A stretch of 5,679 nucleotides of DNA, taken from CAZPMO01 sp964587515. GTDB taxonomy: Bacteria > Pseudomonadota > Alphaproteobacteria > MPNO01. Shown here in pieces: positions 1 to 5,679 of the stretch. The notes under the pieces are model-generated. The model saw only the letters and a program-made list of their open reading frames with translations. It was not told the origin of the DNA and searched no databases. The stretch's first letter is position 1, and the number at the start of each line of letters is the position of its first letter. Made by a program: the position numbers and the translations under genes. Where the stretch lies: positions 1-5,679 of the forward strand of contig CAZPMO010000239.1 of assembly GCA_964587515.1 (NCBI GenBank), read 5' to 3'.

Positions 1-105
1 AAAATCCGCCGCGCGCCAGTCATTCCGGCCCACTTGGCTGAATACGGTGGGTTTATTTGTGACGCTATTTCTTACTAAAAACAATAACAGATCGTTAAAC
101 CAGGG
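1..105. other. Left-edge non-coding tract, no supported gene
   Basis: The first 60 bases are about 55% G+C, and composition falls to about 30% G+C over 61-120. On the plus strand a frame is open from the left edge to a TAA at 76-78 (25 codons), and a second is open to a TAA at 149-151. Neither shows a recognisable domain, so I do not call a gene. Read on the minus strand, the tract carries GTGGGCCGGAATGACTGGC, which has the feel of the multi-copy motifs at the ends of IS21-type elements. That resemblance is from memory and weak. The tract could be the edge of a neighbouring element or simply intergenic DNA. Confidence 0.3.
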
Positions 106-121
106 ATTATTCTTGAATAAT
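106..121. repeat. Short perfect inverted repeat (7-bp arms, 2-bp spacer)
   Basis: ATTATTC (106-112) and GAATAAT (115-121) are perfect reverse complements separated by TT. The spacer is too short for a normal RNA loop, so if functional it is more likely a dyad for a dimeric DNA-binding protein than a hairpin. It lies at the edge of the AT-rich block. In such A/T-rich sequence, chance palindromes of this size are not rare. Confidence 0.35.
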
Positions 122-160
122 ATAAAAATAAAAAATTCGAATATTATATAATTCGAATTT
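121..160 (-). terminator. Candidate AT-rich intrinsic terminator
   Basis: On the minus strand, AAATTCGAAT (160 to 151) and ATTCGAATTT (142 to 133) form a perfect 10-bp stem around an 8-nt loop. It is followed directly by TTTATTTTTATA (132 to 121), so the transcript would end in a hairpin plus a U-rich run. The hairpin starts 27 nt beyond the oxidoreductase stop codon, the usual place for a terminator. Against it, the stem has only two G-C pairs and would be much weaker than classical terminators. Confidence 0.4.
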
Positions 161-184
161 AATTCAAATCGAATATTAATTCAA
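137..184. repeat. Three 16-bp-spaced TCGAAT repeats in AT-rich DNA
   Basis: TCGAAT occurs at 137-142, 153-158 and 169-174, exactly 16 bp apart. The first two copies sit within the full palindrome ATTCGAAT, at 135-142 and 151-158. The rest of each unit is A/T-rich and only loosely conserved, with TTAATTCAA-like tails following copies 2 and 3. Only 9 of 67 bases are G or C over 121-187, against a GC-rich remainder of the window. Possible roles are a phased protein-binding site, a remnant of an acquired element or low-complexity drift. The sequence does not decide between them. Confidence 0.5.
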
Positions 185-187
185 CAA

Positions 188-1252
188 CTAAACGCCGGAA
201 AATACCTCGGCCCAATCTTCCAGCATTGAGGGATGACCATGGCGGATATGCGGCGAAAACTGTGTATAGCCGGCATCCCGCAGCGCCCTTATGTCGTCGC
301 GCAGCTGGGCGGCTTCACCGGTAAAGGTCAGTGACCGGATCATGCCGCCGGTGATATTCCCCTCTTCCTCGGGGCGGAGGAACATCAGATGGCCGCGATG
401 GTTCTGAAGATAACGCGCATCCTCGGGCGTATAGGACCGGTAGATTTCCCGATAGGTCTCGTAGAGCGGCTGAAGCGCCGGCGGCACGCCATAACCGATG
501 GAGCCCAGTTCCTCGGCCTCCGCGAGGTTGTGGAAGATGATCGCCGCGTGCGGACCGGCCTCGGCCTTGGCGCGCGGACTGTCGGGCGATTCGCCTTCGG
601 CCAGCACGCAACCGCCGGTGACCGCGACCGCGCGGAGGTCCTCCGGAGCGCGCCCGGCATCGCGCCAGGCCGCCTGCATGTCGGCGAGAGATGCGTTCGC
701 ATCCTCCACATCACGCACGGTATTGAGCCAGCCGCCGCCGAGCCGGGCCGTGAGCCGTCGCCCACGCGGCCCAAGCGCGGAAATATGGAGCGGGATTGAA
801 TCGTCGGTATTGATCGCGCCAAGCTCGGGATTGAGAAAACGGACCTTGCGGGGGCCGCCCTCATATTCCCACTCGACGGTCTTGCATTCCAACAGCTCGC
901 GGACCACACGGATATATTCTTCCATCTCGTCCAGCTTGATGGCCGGCAGCCCCATGCTGCGGCGCGCCGTGAAACCGGTCGAGACGCCGAAATCGATGCG
1001 CCCGGGCGCAAGCTTGTTGAGCGAGGCCAGCGCGTTGGCGGTCACCGGCGCGATACGGTTGGGCGGAATAAGCACGCCGGTGCCGAGCCGGATTTTCGAA
1101 GTGCGCATCGCGGCCGCCGCCATGGCGACGAACACATCGGCGTTGAGAAGCTGGGTGTCGTAGAACCAGGCGTGGGTGTAGCCCAGTTCCTCGGCGCGCT
1201 GGACGATTTTCCACGAATCCGATGACGTGGCGAGATTGATTCCGAATTCCAT
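188..1252 (-). CDS. LLM-class (luciferase-like) flavin-dependent oxidoreductase
   Basis: A soluble TIM-barrel oxidoreductase of the bacterial luciferase-like superfamily, 354 residues and about the usual length. Such enzymes use FMN or F420 to oxidise or reduce small organic substrates; the sequence shown does not tell me which cofactor or substrate applies. The N-terminus MEFGINLATS is a typical first barrel strand. It is followed by AEELGYTHAWFYD (20-32), KIRLGTGVLIPPNR (53-66), LNKLAPGRIDFGVSTGF (78-94) and PLHISALGPRG (154-164), all characteristic blocks of the family. The C-terminal TFTGEAAQLRDDIRALRDAGYTQF (309-332) is the usual late helix/strand. I chose the ATG at 1250-1252 because it begins the conserved fold. 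The longer frame, from an ATG at 1346-1348, adds 32 poorly convincing residues and overlaps the divergent gene. The Shine-Dalgarno is weak. The gene is transcribed away from the protease homologue. Confidence 0.85.
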   Translation of the reverse strand: MEFGINLATSSDSWKIVQRAEELGYTHAWFYDTQLLNADVFVAMAAAAMRTSKIRLGTGVLIPPNRIAPVTANALASLNKLAPGRIDFGVSTGFTARRSMGLPAIKLDEMEEYIRVVRELLECKTVEWEYEGGPRKVRFLNPELGAINTDDSIPLHISALGPRGRRLTARLGGGWLNTVRDVEDANASLADMQAAWRDAGRAPEDLRAVAVTGGCVLAEGESPDSPRAKAEAGPHAAIIFHNLAEAEELGSIGYGVPPALQPLYETYREIYRSYTPEDARYLQNHRGHLMFLRPEEEGNITGGMIRSLTFTGEAAQLRDDIRALRDAGYTQFSPHIRHGHPSMLEDWAEVFSGV

Positions 1253-1325
1253 GACCGGAGCTTGCCACCGACACACGCCCCGCGCTAGCCTGTAAAACAC
1301 GACGACAAGGGGGCGGACGAAAACA
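1253..1325. promoter_or_regulatory. Divergent intergenic region with candidate plus-strand promoter
   Basis: This 73-bp gap between head-to-head genes must hold the start signals for at least one of them. On the plus strand, TTGCCA (1262-1267) and TAGCCT (1286-1291) are separated by 18 bp, a fair sigma-70-like pair that would give a leader of roughly 28 nt. The -10 overlaps the palindrome GCTAGC (1284-1289). On the minus strand the best pairing, TTGTCG (1308 to 1303) with TAGCGC (1287 to 1282), has only a 15-bp spacer, so that promoter is unclear. A purine-rich AAGGGGGCGGA (1307-1317) precedes the plus-strand ATG and serves as its ribosome binding site. Confidence 0.4.
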
Positions 1326-2345
1326 ATGTCGGGCATCGAGCGGGCCAATGGTCACCGCCCAGAAGGGCTGGTGGACGCCCTGCATCCGGCGCTGGAAGCA
1401 GCGCCCCGGCCCGATCGCGACGAACTTTCCTTCGACCTCGACCGCGCCATGGGATCGGTGGTCCGGCTGCACGCCAACATCCCGCCGGACGCCTACACGG
1501 CGGCCATCCTGGGCACCGAACGCGAAGGCTCCGGCGTGGTGATCGACGAGAACGGCCTGGTTCTGACCATCGGTTACCTGATCACCGAAGCGCGCACCGT
1601 GACCCTTACGCTGGGCGACGGCCGCACCGTGACGGCCGAGGCGATCGCCTATGACCACGAAACCGGGTACGGCATGGTCCAGTCGATCGAAACGCTCGAT
1701 CTGCCCCCGCTCGAATTCGGCGATTCAAACCAGGTCGCGGAAGGCGATTCCGTGGTCGTCGCCTCGTTCGGCGGCTATACCCATTCGATCGCCGGGCGGG
1801 TGATGTCGATCCGCGAATTCGCGGGCTCCTGGGAATATCTGCTGGATACGGCGTTTTTCACCGCCCCCGTCCACCCGTATTGGGGCGGCGCGGCGCTGAT
1901 CGATGCGGCCGGCAGACTGGTCGGTTCCGGGTCGCTCTATATCGAGGAAACCATTGCCGGCGAAGGCAGGCTGCCGGGCAACATGTTCGTGCCGATAAAC
2001 CTGCTGAAGCCGATCCATCAATCGATGGTCTCAACGGGGCGCTCCGGTCGAGCGCCGCGCCCATGGCTGGGAATGCACACCGCCGAGGCCGGCGAGCGCC
2101 TGATCGTCACCGGCGCATCTCCCAACGGACCGGCGGACCAGGGCGGCATCGAGCCCGGCGATATCGTCCTCAGCGTCGACGGCGTCCCGGTCAACGGTCT
2201 TGCCCACATGTATCGCACCATCTGGGAAATGGGCTCGGCGGGCAGCGAGGTCCGCTTTACCGTTCTGCGCGACGACGACGTATTGAACATACGGGTGCGA
2301 TCGAGCGACCGGTACAGCCATCTCGATTTACCGCGGAGGCACTAG
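1326..2345 (+). CDS. S1C trypsin-like/PDZ protein, probable pseudoprotease
   Basis: A 339-residue HtrA/DegP-like protein with an N-terminal extension (1-65), a trypsin-like fold (about 66-230) and a C-terminal PDZ domain (about 240-330, with PWLGM at 246-250 as the carboxylate-binding loop). The fold is clear from GSGVVIDENGLVLT (68-81), FGDSNQVAEGDSVVVASFGG (131-150) and LIDAAGRLVGSGSL (191-204). The catalytic residues are missing by alignment with DegP: His of TNNHVI becomes Tyr84 in TIGYLI, Asp of SDIALLQ becomes Gly114 in TGYGMVQ, and Ser of GNSGG becomes Gly187 in YWGGA. No signal peptide is visible, so it is probably cytoplasmic, unlike classical HtrA proteases. The ATG at 1326 has a good purine-rich site upstream; the next in-frame ATG (codon 42) would still keep both domains. 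It likely serves as a binding or scaffold protein; its ligand is unknown. The hydrolase gene follows after 4 nt. Confidence 0.85.
   Translation: MSGIERANGHRPEGLVDALHPALEAAPRPDRDELSFDLDRAMGSVVRLHANIPPDAYTAAILGTEREGSGVVIDENGLVLTIGYLITEARTVTLTLGDGRTVTAEAIAYDHETGYGMVQSIETLDLPPLEFGDSNQVAEGDSVVVASFGGYTHSIAGRVMSIREFAGSWEYLLDTAFFTAPVHPYWGGAALIDAAGRLVGSGSLYIEETIAGEGRLPGNMFVPINLLKPIHQSMVSTGRSGRAPRPWLGMHTAEAGERLIVTGASPNGPADQGGIEPGDIVLSVDGVPVNGLAHMYRTIWEMGSAGSEVRFTVLRDDDVLNIRVRSSDRYSHLDLPRRH
2335..2339 (+). promoter_or_regulatory. Shine-Dalgarno GGAGG for the hydrolase, inside the upstream gene
   Basis: GGAGG lies 10 nt before the ATG at 2350, within the last codons of the protease homologue. This fixes the hydrolase start and implies that the two genes share one mRNA and are translated in close succession. 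Confidence 0.75.
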
Positions 2346-2349
2346 TGTC

Positions 2350-3066
2350 ATGGTCACCTTCGTTCTGGTTCACGGCGCCTGGCACGGCGGCTGGTGCTGG
2401 ACGCGGGTGGCGCGGAAATTGCGCGCCGCCGGTCATGAGGTGCATACGCCGACGCTTACCGGTCTCGGCGAACGCGCGCACCTGCTGACCCGCGACGTCG
2501 ATCTCGACACCCATATCGCCGATATTCTGGGCCTGTTCGAGGCGGAGGAAATCGAGGACGCCGTGCTGTGCGGCCATTCTTATGCCGGCATGGTGATTAC
2601 CGACGTGGCCGACCGTATCGCCGACCGGCTCCGCGCGATCGTCTATCTCGATGCCTTCGTGCCGGACCACGGCCAGTCGCTCTTCGATCTGTACGGAGAG
2701 GATCGCACCGCCGACGCCCGCGCGCTCGCCGCCTCGGACGGCGACGGCTGGCGCATGCCGCCCCGCCCGGCCGCCTATTTCGGAGTCATGAACGCGAAAG
2801 ACGCGGCCTGGGTCGACCGGCGCTGCGTCGATCAGCCGATGGCAACCTATGAAACGAAACTGTCGCTGACCGGCGCCGGCAAGAAAATCCCGCGCAAGGT
2901 TTACATTCTGGCTGAACAGCATCCCAACAGCGGTTTCGGACCCTTCGCGGAGCAAACGCGCGACGATCCCGACTGGGAATATTTCGGCGTCGCGTCGGGC
3001 CACGACGTAATGGTCGACAAGCCCGATGAATTGACAGCCATCCTGATCGACAGCGCCGGCGATTAG
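2350..3066 (+). CDS. Alpha/beta hydrolase, salicylate-esterase-like
   Basis: A 238-residue cytoplasmic alpha/beta hydrolase resembling the plant methylesterase/hydroxynitrile-lyase group and its many bacterial relatives. HGAWHGGWCW (8-17) is the oxyanion-hole loop, TPTLTGLGER (33-42) the next conserved block, and GHSYAGM (75-81) the nucleophile elbow with Ser77. SGHDVMVDKP (216-225) carries the catalytic His218. The expected acid after the strand KVYIL (183-187) is not obvious: the position that is Asp in plant methylesterases is close to His191. Asp101 in IVYLDAFVP, just after the strand following the nucleophile, is a possible substitute. It most likely cleaves a small ester or lactone, but the substrate cannot be named. 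The gene sits 4 nt after the pseudoprotease stop with its ribosome site inside that gene, so the two are co-expressed. Its TAG overlaps the convergent DUF455 stop. Confidence 0.88.
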   Translation: MVTFVLVHGAWHGGWCWTRVARKLRAAGHEVHTPTLTGLGERAHLLTRDVDLDTHIADILGLFEAEEIEDAVLCGHSYAGMVITDVADRIADRLRAIVYLDAFVPDHGQSLFDLYGEDRTADARALAASDGDGWRMPPRPAAYFGVMNAKDAAWVDRRCVDQPMATYETKLSLTGAGKKIPRKVYILAEQHPNSGFGPFAEQTRDDPDWEYFGVASGHDVMVDKPDELTAILIDSAGD

Positions 3067-3863
3067 CCGGAATTCGCAAGTGGCTCGTAATACGCGGCGC
3101 CGAACCCGGCCCGGTCGCGGGCCTCGGCGTTGAACGGCGGCTTCAGCACGCCCCGGAAGTGGCGACGCACCTGATCATGATAAGCGGGCGCCGGGTCGAG
3201 CCCGCGCACGGCGCAGACATGTTCGAACCAGCGCCGACCGGTCGCGACGTGGGAAATCTCGTCGCGATAAATTATTTCGAGCACCGTCACGCTTTCATCG
3301 TCGCCCGCCTCATGCAGGCTGCGGATCATCGCGGGCGTGACGTCGAGGCCACGCGCCTCCAGCACCAGCGGCACCACGGCAAGCCGCGCCAGCAAATCAT
3401 GCGCGGTCGCCGTCGCCGCTTCCCACAGACCGTCATGCGCCGGCAGATCGCCGTAGACCGCGCCCAGGTCGTGGAGCCGGTCGGCCAACAGCATGAAATG
3501 CCGCGCCTCCTCATCCGCCACCACGACCCAGTCGTCGTAAAATACGCGCGGCAAATTCTCGGCGGTGAAGCGGGCGATGATGTCGCAGGCGAGATCGACA
3601 GCGTTGAGCTCGATATGGGCGAGCGCGTGCAGCAGCGCGATGCGGCCGGCCGGGCTGCGCGCGCGGCCGCGCCTGGGCATCTCGCGCGGTGGCCGCAGCG
3701 CCGGATGGTCGGGGCGTGCCGGACGATCCGGCGGCGCGACCGACCCGACCTGTGCGATCTCGCCGTTTGTCCACGCGGCGGCGAAGGCGCGGACGCGCGT
3801 GGATTTGGCGACCGGACCAGCGGTCGCCAGGACGTCGAGCGCGGCGGCCGCGAGCGTCCTCAT
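3063..3863 (-). CDS. DUF455 family ferritin-like protein
   Basis: A 266-residue protein of the DUF455 group (Pfam PF04305), predicted to form a ferritin-like four-helix bundle holding a two-metal centre. The ligand pattern is complete: Glu85 in AHIELNAVDLACD, Glu119-x-x-His122 in DEEARHF, Glu169 in LVLEARGLD and Glu202-x-x-His205 in YRDEISHV. The N-terminal segment PPDRPARPDHPALRPPREMP (44-63) is the proline-rich lead-in typical of the family. No signal peptide or membrane segment is seen. The biochemical role is unknown to me; a redox or oxygen-linked activity is only an inference from the fold. The ATG shares its bases with the glnE stop in an ATGA overlap and lacks a strong ribosome site, so translation probably depends on ribosomes finishing glnE. 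It ends in a 4-bp overlap with the convergent hydrolase gene. Confidence 0.88.
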   Translation of the reverse strand: MRTLAAAALDVLATAGPVAKSTRVRAFAAAWTNGEIAQVGSVAPPDRPARPDHPALRPPREMPRRGRARSPAGRIALLHALAHIELNAVDLACDIIARFTAENLPRVFYDDWVVVADEEARHFMLLADRLHDLGAVYGDLPAHDGLWEAATATAHDLLARLAVVPLVLEARGLDVTPAMIRSLHEAGDDESVTVLEIIYRDEISHVATGRRWFEHVCAVRGLDPAPAYHDQVRRHFRGVLKPPFNAEARDRAGFGAAYYEPLANSG

Positions 3864-5679
3864 GTCCGGGCCAGTTCGGCGGCGGGGGTCTCGACGATCT
3901 CCATGAACCGGCGGTGTATCCGCTCGGTGGTCTCGACCATGGTTCCGCGCAGGGTTTCGAAATCCTCGACGCCCGCGCTCCGCGCCAGAGCCGCGCGCAG
4001 TCCGTCGGGCGCGCTTTCTTCGTCAAAATCGCCTTCCAGGCTGAGCCGCATCATGCCTTGCACGTTGCGCCAAAGACGCATCGCGCCGATCAACTCCTCC
4101 GCGATTTCGGGCGCGATAACACCGGCATCGGCCAGGCCCTTAAGAGCCCCCGTGGTGTTGGTCGAAAGCGCCTCCGGCCGCACCGCCCCGTGCAGAAGCT
4201 GGAGATATTGGGTGATGAATTCGATATCGACGATGCCGCCGCGGCAATGCTTGATACGCCAGATATCGCCGCTTTCATGTTCGCGGGCGATCCGCGCACG
4301 CATATCGGCAACGTCGGCCAGCAGCTTATCCGCGTCGCGCGGCCGCGACAGGGCCTCCAGGATGACGCGTTCGATGGGCGCCTCCATGCCGTTGGGCGCG
4401 AACACCACCCGAGCCCGCGTCAGCGCCATATGCTCCCATGTCCAGGCGTCGTCGCGTTGATAGCGCGAGAACGCTTCCAGCGCCGAGGCGATGGGTCCCG
4501 CCTCCCCCGCCGGCCGCAACCGCATATCAACCTCGTACAGCCTGCCCTCGCCGGTCGGCGCGGTGACGGCGTTGATGAAGCGTTGGCTCAATCGCGCGAA
4601 ATAGAGCGCCGGCGGCAGCGGCTTCGGTCCGTCCGACGCCTCGACACCGGGCGGCGCGTCATACACGAACAACAGGTCGAGATCCGAGCCGACCGTGAAT
4701 TCGAGTCCACCCAACTTGCCGAAGGCGACCACCGCCATGCCGCCCCCCGGCACCTCGCCATGTTGGGCGCGGAATTCGCGCATCACGGCGGGAAAAAGGG
4801 CGCGCAGCCCGGCGTCGGCGATATCGGACAACGACCGGCCCGCGCCGTCCGGGTCGATTCGGCCCTGCAGGATCTGGGCGCCGATCTGAAATATCCTATC
4901 GTTGTTCCAACGCCGCACCACGTCGAGTTCGTCCTGGAAGTCGCGCGCCTGGGTAAGCGCGTTGGCAAGCTCGGCTTCCAGGGCGACGAGGGACGGCAAC
5001 GAATCAAAGAAACCTTGGGTCAGCACGCCGTCGAGCAGGATCGGAGAGCGGCTCAGCCAACCCGCCAGCCGGGGGGCGCTTCCCATGATTTCCGCCACCA
5101 GGTCGAACAGACCGGGATTGCTGTGGAACAGCGAAAATAGCTGCACCCCGGCCGGCAAGGCGCCCAGGAAATCGTCGAACTTCAGCAGCGCCGCGTCGGG
5201 ATCGATGGTTTTCGAGAACGCCTCCAGAATGGTCGGCCCCAGTTCGGTCAGAAGTTCGCGGGCGTGGGCGCTGCGCATCGCGCGGTAGCGCCCGTGATGC
5301 CAGCCGCGAATGGTCGCCGAGACCATCGCGGGATCACGGAACCCCATGTCACCGAGGGTCTTCAGCGTGTCCGGGTCCTCGTCGGGGCCCGTGAAGACCA
5401 GGTTTCCCGGTCCTCCCAGATCGGGACTTTCCTCGAACAGCCGCGCATAGCACTCCTCCACCGCGCGAAGTTCCTTGAGCAATGCCTCGGTGAAGGCGGT
5501 GCCGTCCGGGTACCCCATGAAAACGCCGATCGCGTCGATCCGGTCGTCGCTGTCCGGCAGGCTGTGAGTCTGGCGATCGTCGACCATTTGCAGGCGGTGC
5601 TCCAGCCGGCGCAAGAATTCATAGGCCCGTTCAAGATCGTCGGCGGCGTCCTGCGTCACCCGCCCCGATGCGACCAGCG
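3860..5679 (-). CDS. glnE: Glutamine synthetase adenylyltransferase/adenylyl-removing enzyme, 5' end outside window
   Basis: The C-terminal part of GlnE (about 605 codons of a protein usually near 950-1000), reading in from beyond the right edge. GlnE attaches AMP to, and removes it from, a tyrosine of glutamine synthetase in response to PII proteins, tuning ammonium assimilation. AYEFLRRLEHRLQMVDDRQT, about 18 residues from the visible end, marks the end of the N-terminal adenylyl-removing half. FGKLGGLEFTVGSDLDLLFV then gives the second nucleotidyltransferase motif, with the Asp pair of GSDLD binding metal. LYEVDMRLRP and CRGGIVDIEF are further signatures of the C-terminal adenylyltransferase half. 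A GTG at 5657-5659 could be mistaken for a start, but the frame continues to the edge (LVASGR upstream) and the motif order requires more protein. The gene ends in TGA within ATGA, coupled to the DUF455 gene. Confidence 0.95.
   Translation of the reverse strand, partial: LVASGRVTQDAADDLERAYEFLRRLEHRLQMVDDRQTHSLPDSDDRIDAIGVFMGYPDGTAFTEALLKELRAVEECYARLFEESPDLGGPGNLVFTGPDEDPDTLKTLGDMGFRDPAMVSATIRGWHHGRYRAMRSAHARELLTELGPTILEAFSKTIDPDAALLKFDDFLGALPAGVQLFSLFHSNPGLFDLVAEIMGSAPRLAGWLSRSPILLDGVLTQGFFDSLPSLVALEAELANALTQARDFQDELDVVRRWNNDRIFQIGAQILQGRIDPDGAGRSLSDIADAGLRALFPAVMREFRAQHGEVPGGGMAVVAFGKLGGLEFTVGSDLDLLFVYDAPPGVEASDGPKPLPPALYFARLSQRFINAVTAPTGEGRLYEVDMRLRPAGEAGPIASALEAFSRYQRDDAWTWEHMALTRARVVFAPNGMEAPIERVILEALSRPRDADKLLADVADMRARIAREHESGDIWRIKHCRGGIVDIEFITQYLQLLHGAVRPEALSTNTTGALKGLADAGVIAPEIAEELIGAMRLWRNVQGMMRLSLEGDFDEESAPDGLRAALARSAGVEDFETLRGTMVETTERIHRRFMEIVETPAAELART

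Noticed and set aside
143..152. TATAAT sequences on both strands (147-152 plus, 143-148 minus) as promoters
   Set aside because: No acceptable -35 hexamer lies 16-18 bp upstream on either strand. In such AT-rich DNA a TATAAT match is expected by chance.
861..1658. 265-codon minus-strand frame spanning the divergent region
   Set aside because: It overlaps two well-supported genes in other frames and bridges their promoter region. Its sequence is a frame-shifted reading of the oxidoreductase and the antisense of the protease homologue.
2257..3003. 248-codon minus-strand frame opposite the alpha/beta hydrolase
   Set aside because: The plus strand encodes a complete hydrolase with its nucleophile elbow and catalytic His. 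The antisense frame has no recognisable fold and no ribosome site that I could see.
3159..4460. 433-codon plus-strand open frame opposite DUF455 and glnE
   Set aside because: The translation is arginine-rich and low in conserved motifs, as expected for an antisense frame of GC-rich genes. The minus strand carries clear family motifs throughout.
3689..5140. 483-codon plus-strand open frame opposite glnE
   Set aside because: It lies antisense to unmistakable GlnE motifs, and its own translation shows no domain. Long shadow frames are common at this base composition.
5657..5659. GTG as the true start of glnE
   Set aside because: The frame continues to the window edge with GlnE-like sequence, and the family requires an N-terminal domain of several hundred residues that would be absent.

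Overview
The window is GC-rich with strongly GC-biased third codon positions. Together with its gene families (GlnE, a DUF455 ferritin-like protein, a GYLI-type S1C protease homologue and a luciferase-like oxidoreductase), this suggests an alphaproteobacterium, perhaps near Rhodospirillales or Rhizobiales. No rRNA or marker gene is present, so this assignment is an inference. I see no tRNA, rRNA, CRISPR array or complete mobile element.

Layout: positions 1-187 hold no gene I can support. A moderately GC-rich left edge gives way to an AT-rich block (about 13% G+C over 121-187) with a 16-bp periodic TCGAAT motif and a perfect 10-bp inverted repeat. That repeat probably ends transcription of the first gene, a flavin/F420-type luciferase-like oxidoreductase on the minus strand (188-1252). 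A 73-bp divergent intergenic region (1253-1325) follows. From it, two plus-strand genes run as an apparent operon: a trypsin-like/PDZ protein in which all three catalytic positions appear substituted (1326-2345), and an alpha/beta hydrolase of the salicylate-esterase-like group (2350-3066). Facing them on the minus strand are a DUF455 ferritin-like protein (3063-3863) and the C-terminal two thirds of glnE (from 3860 past the right edge), linked by an ATGA stop/start overlap.

The right-hand pair contains a nitrogen-control enzyme, the glutamine synthetase adenylyltransferase/adenylyl-removing enzyme, translationally coupled to a predicted di-metal protein of unknown function. The left-hand genes look like accessory metabolism: an oxidoreductase, a probable esterase and a pseudoprotease that may act as a binding or scaffold protein. 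Whether these three work together is not shown by the sequence. The two blocks meet tail to tail with a 4-bp overlap and no visible terminator.

The most notable items are the inactive-looking protease homologue, the repeat-rich AT block beside the oxidoreductase gene, and the unusual position of the acid residue in the hydrolase. I found no clear evidence of a wholly new multi-gene system.
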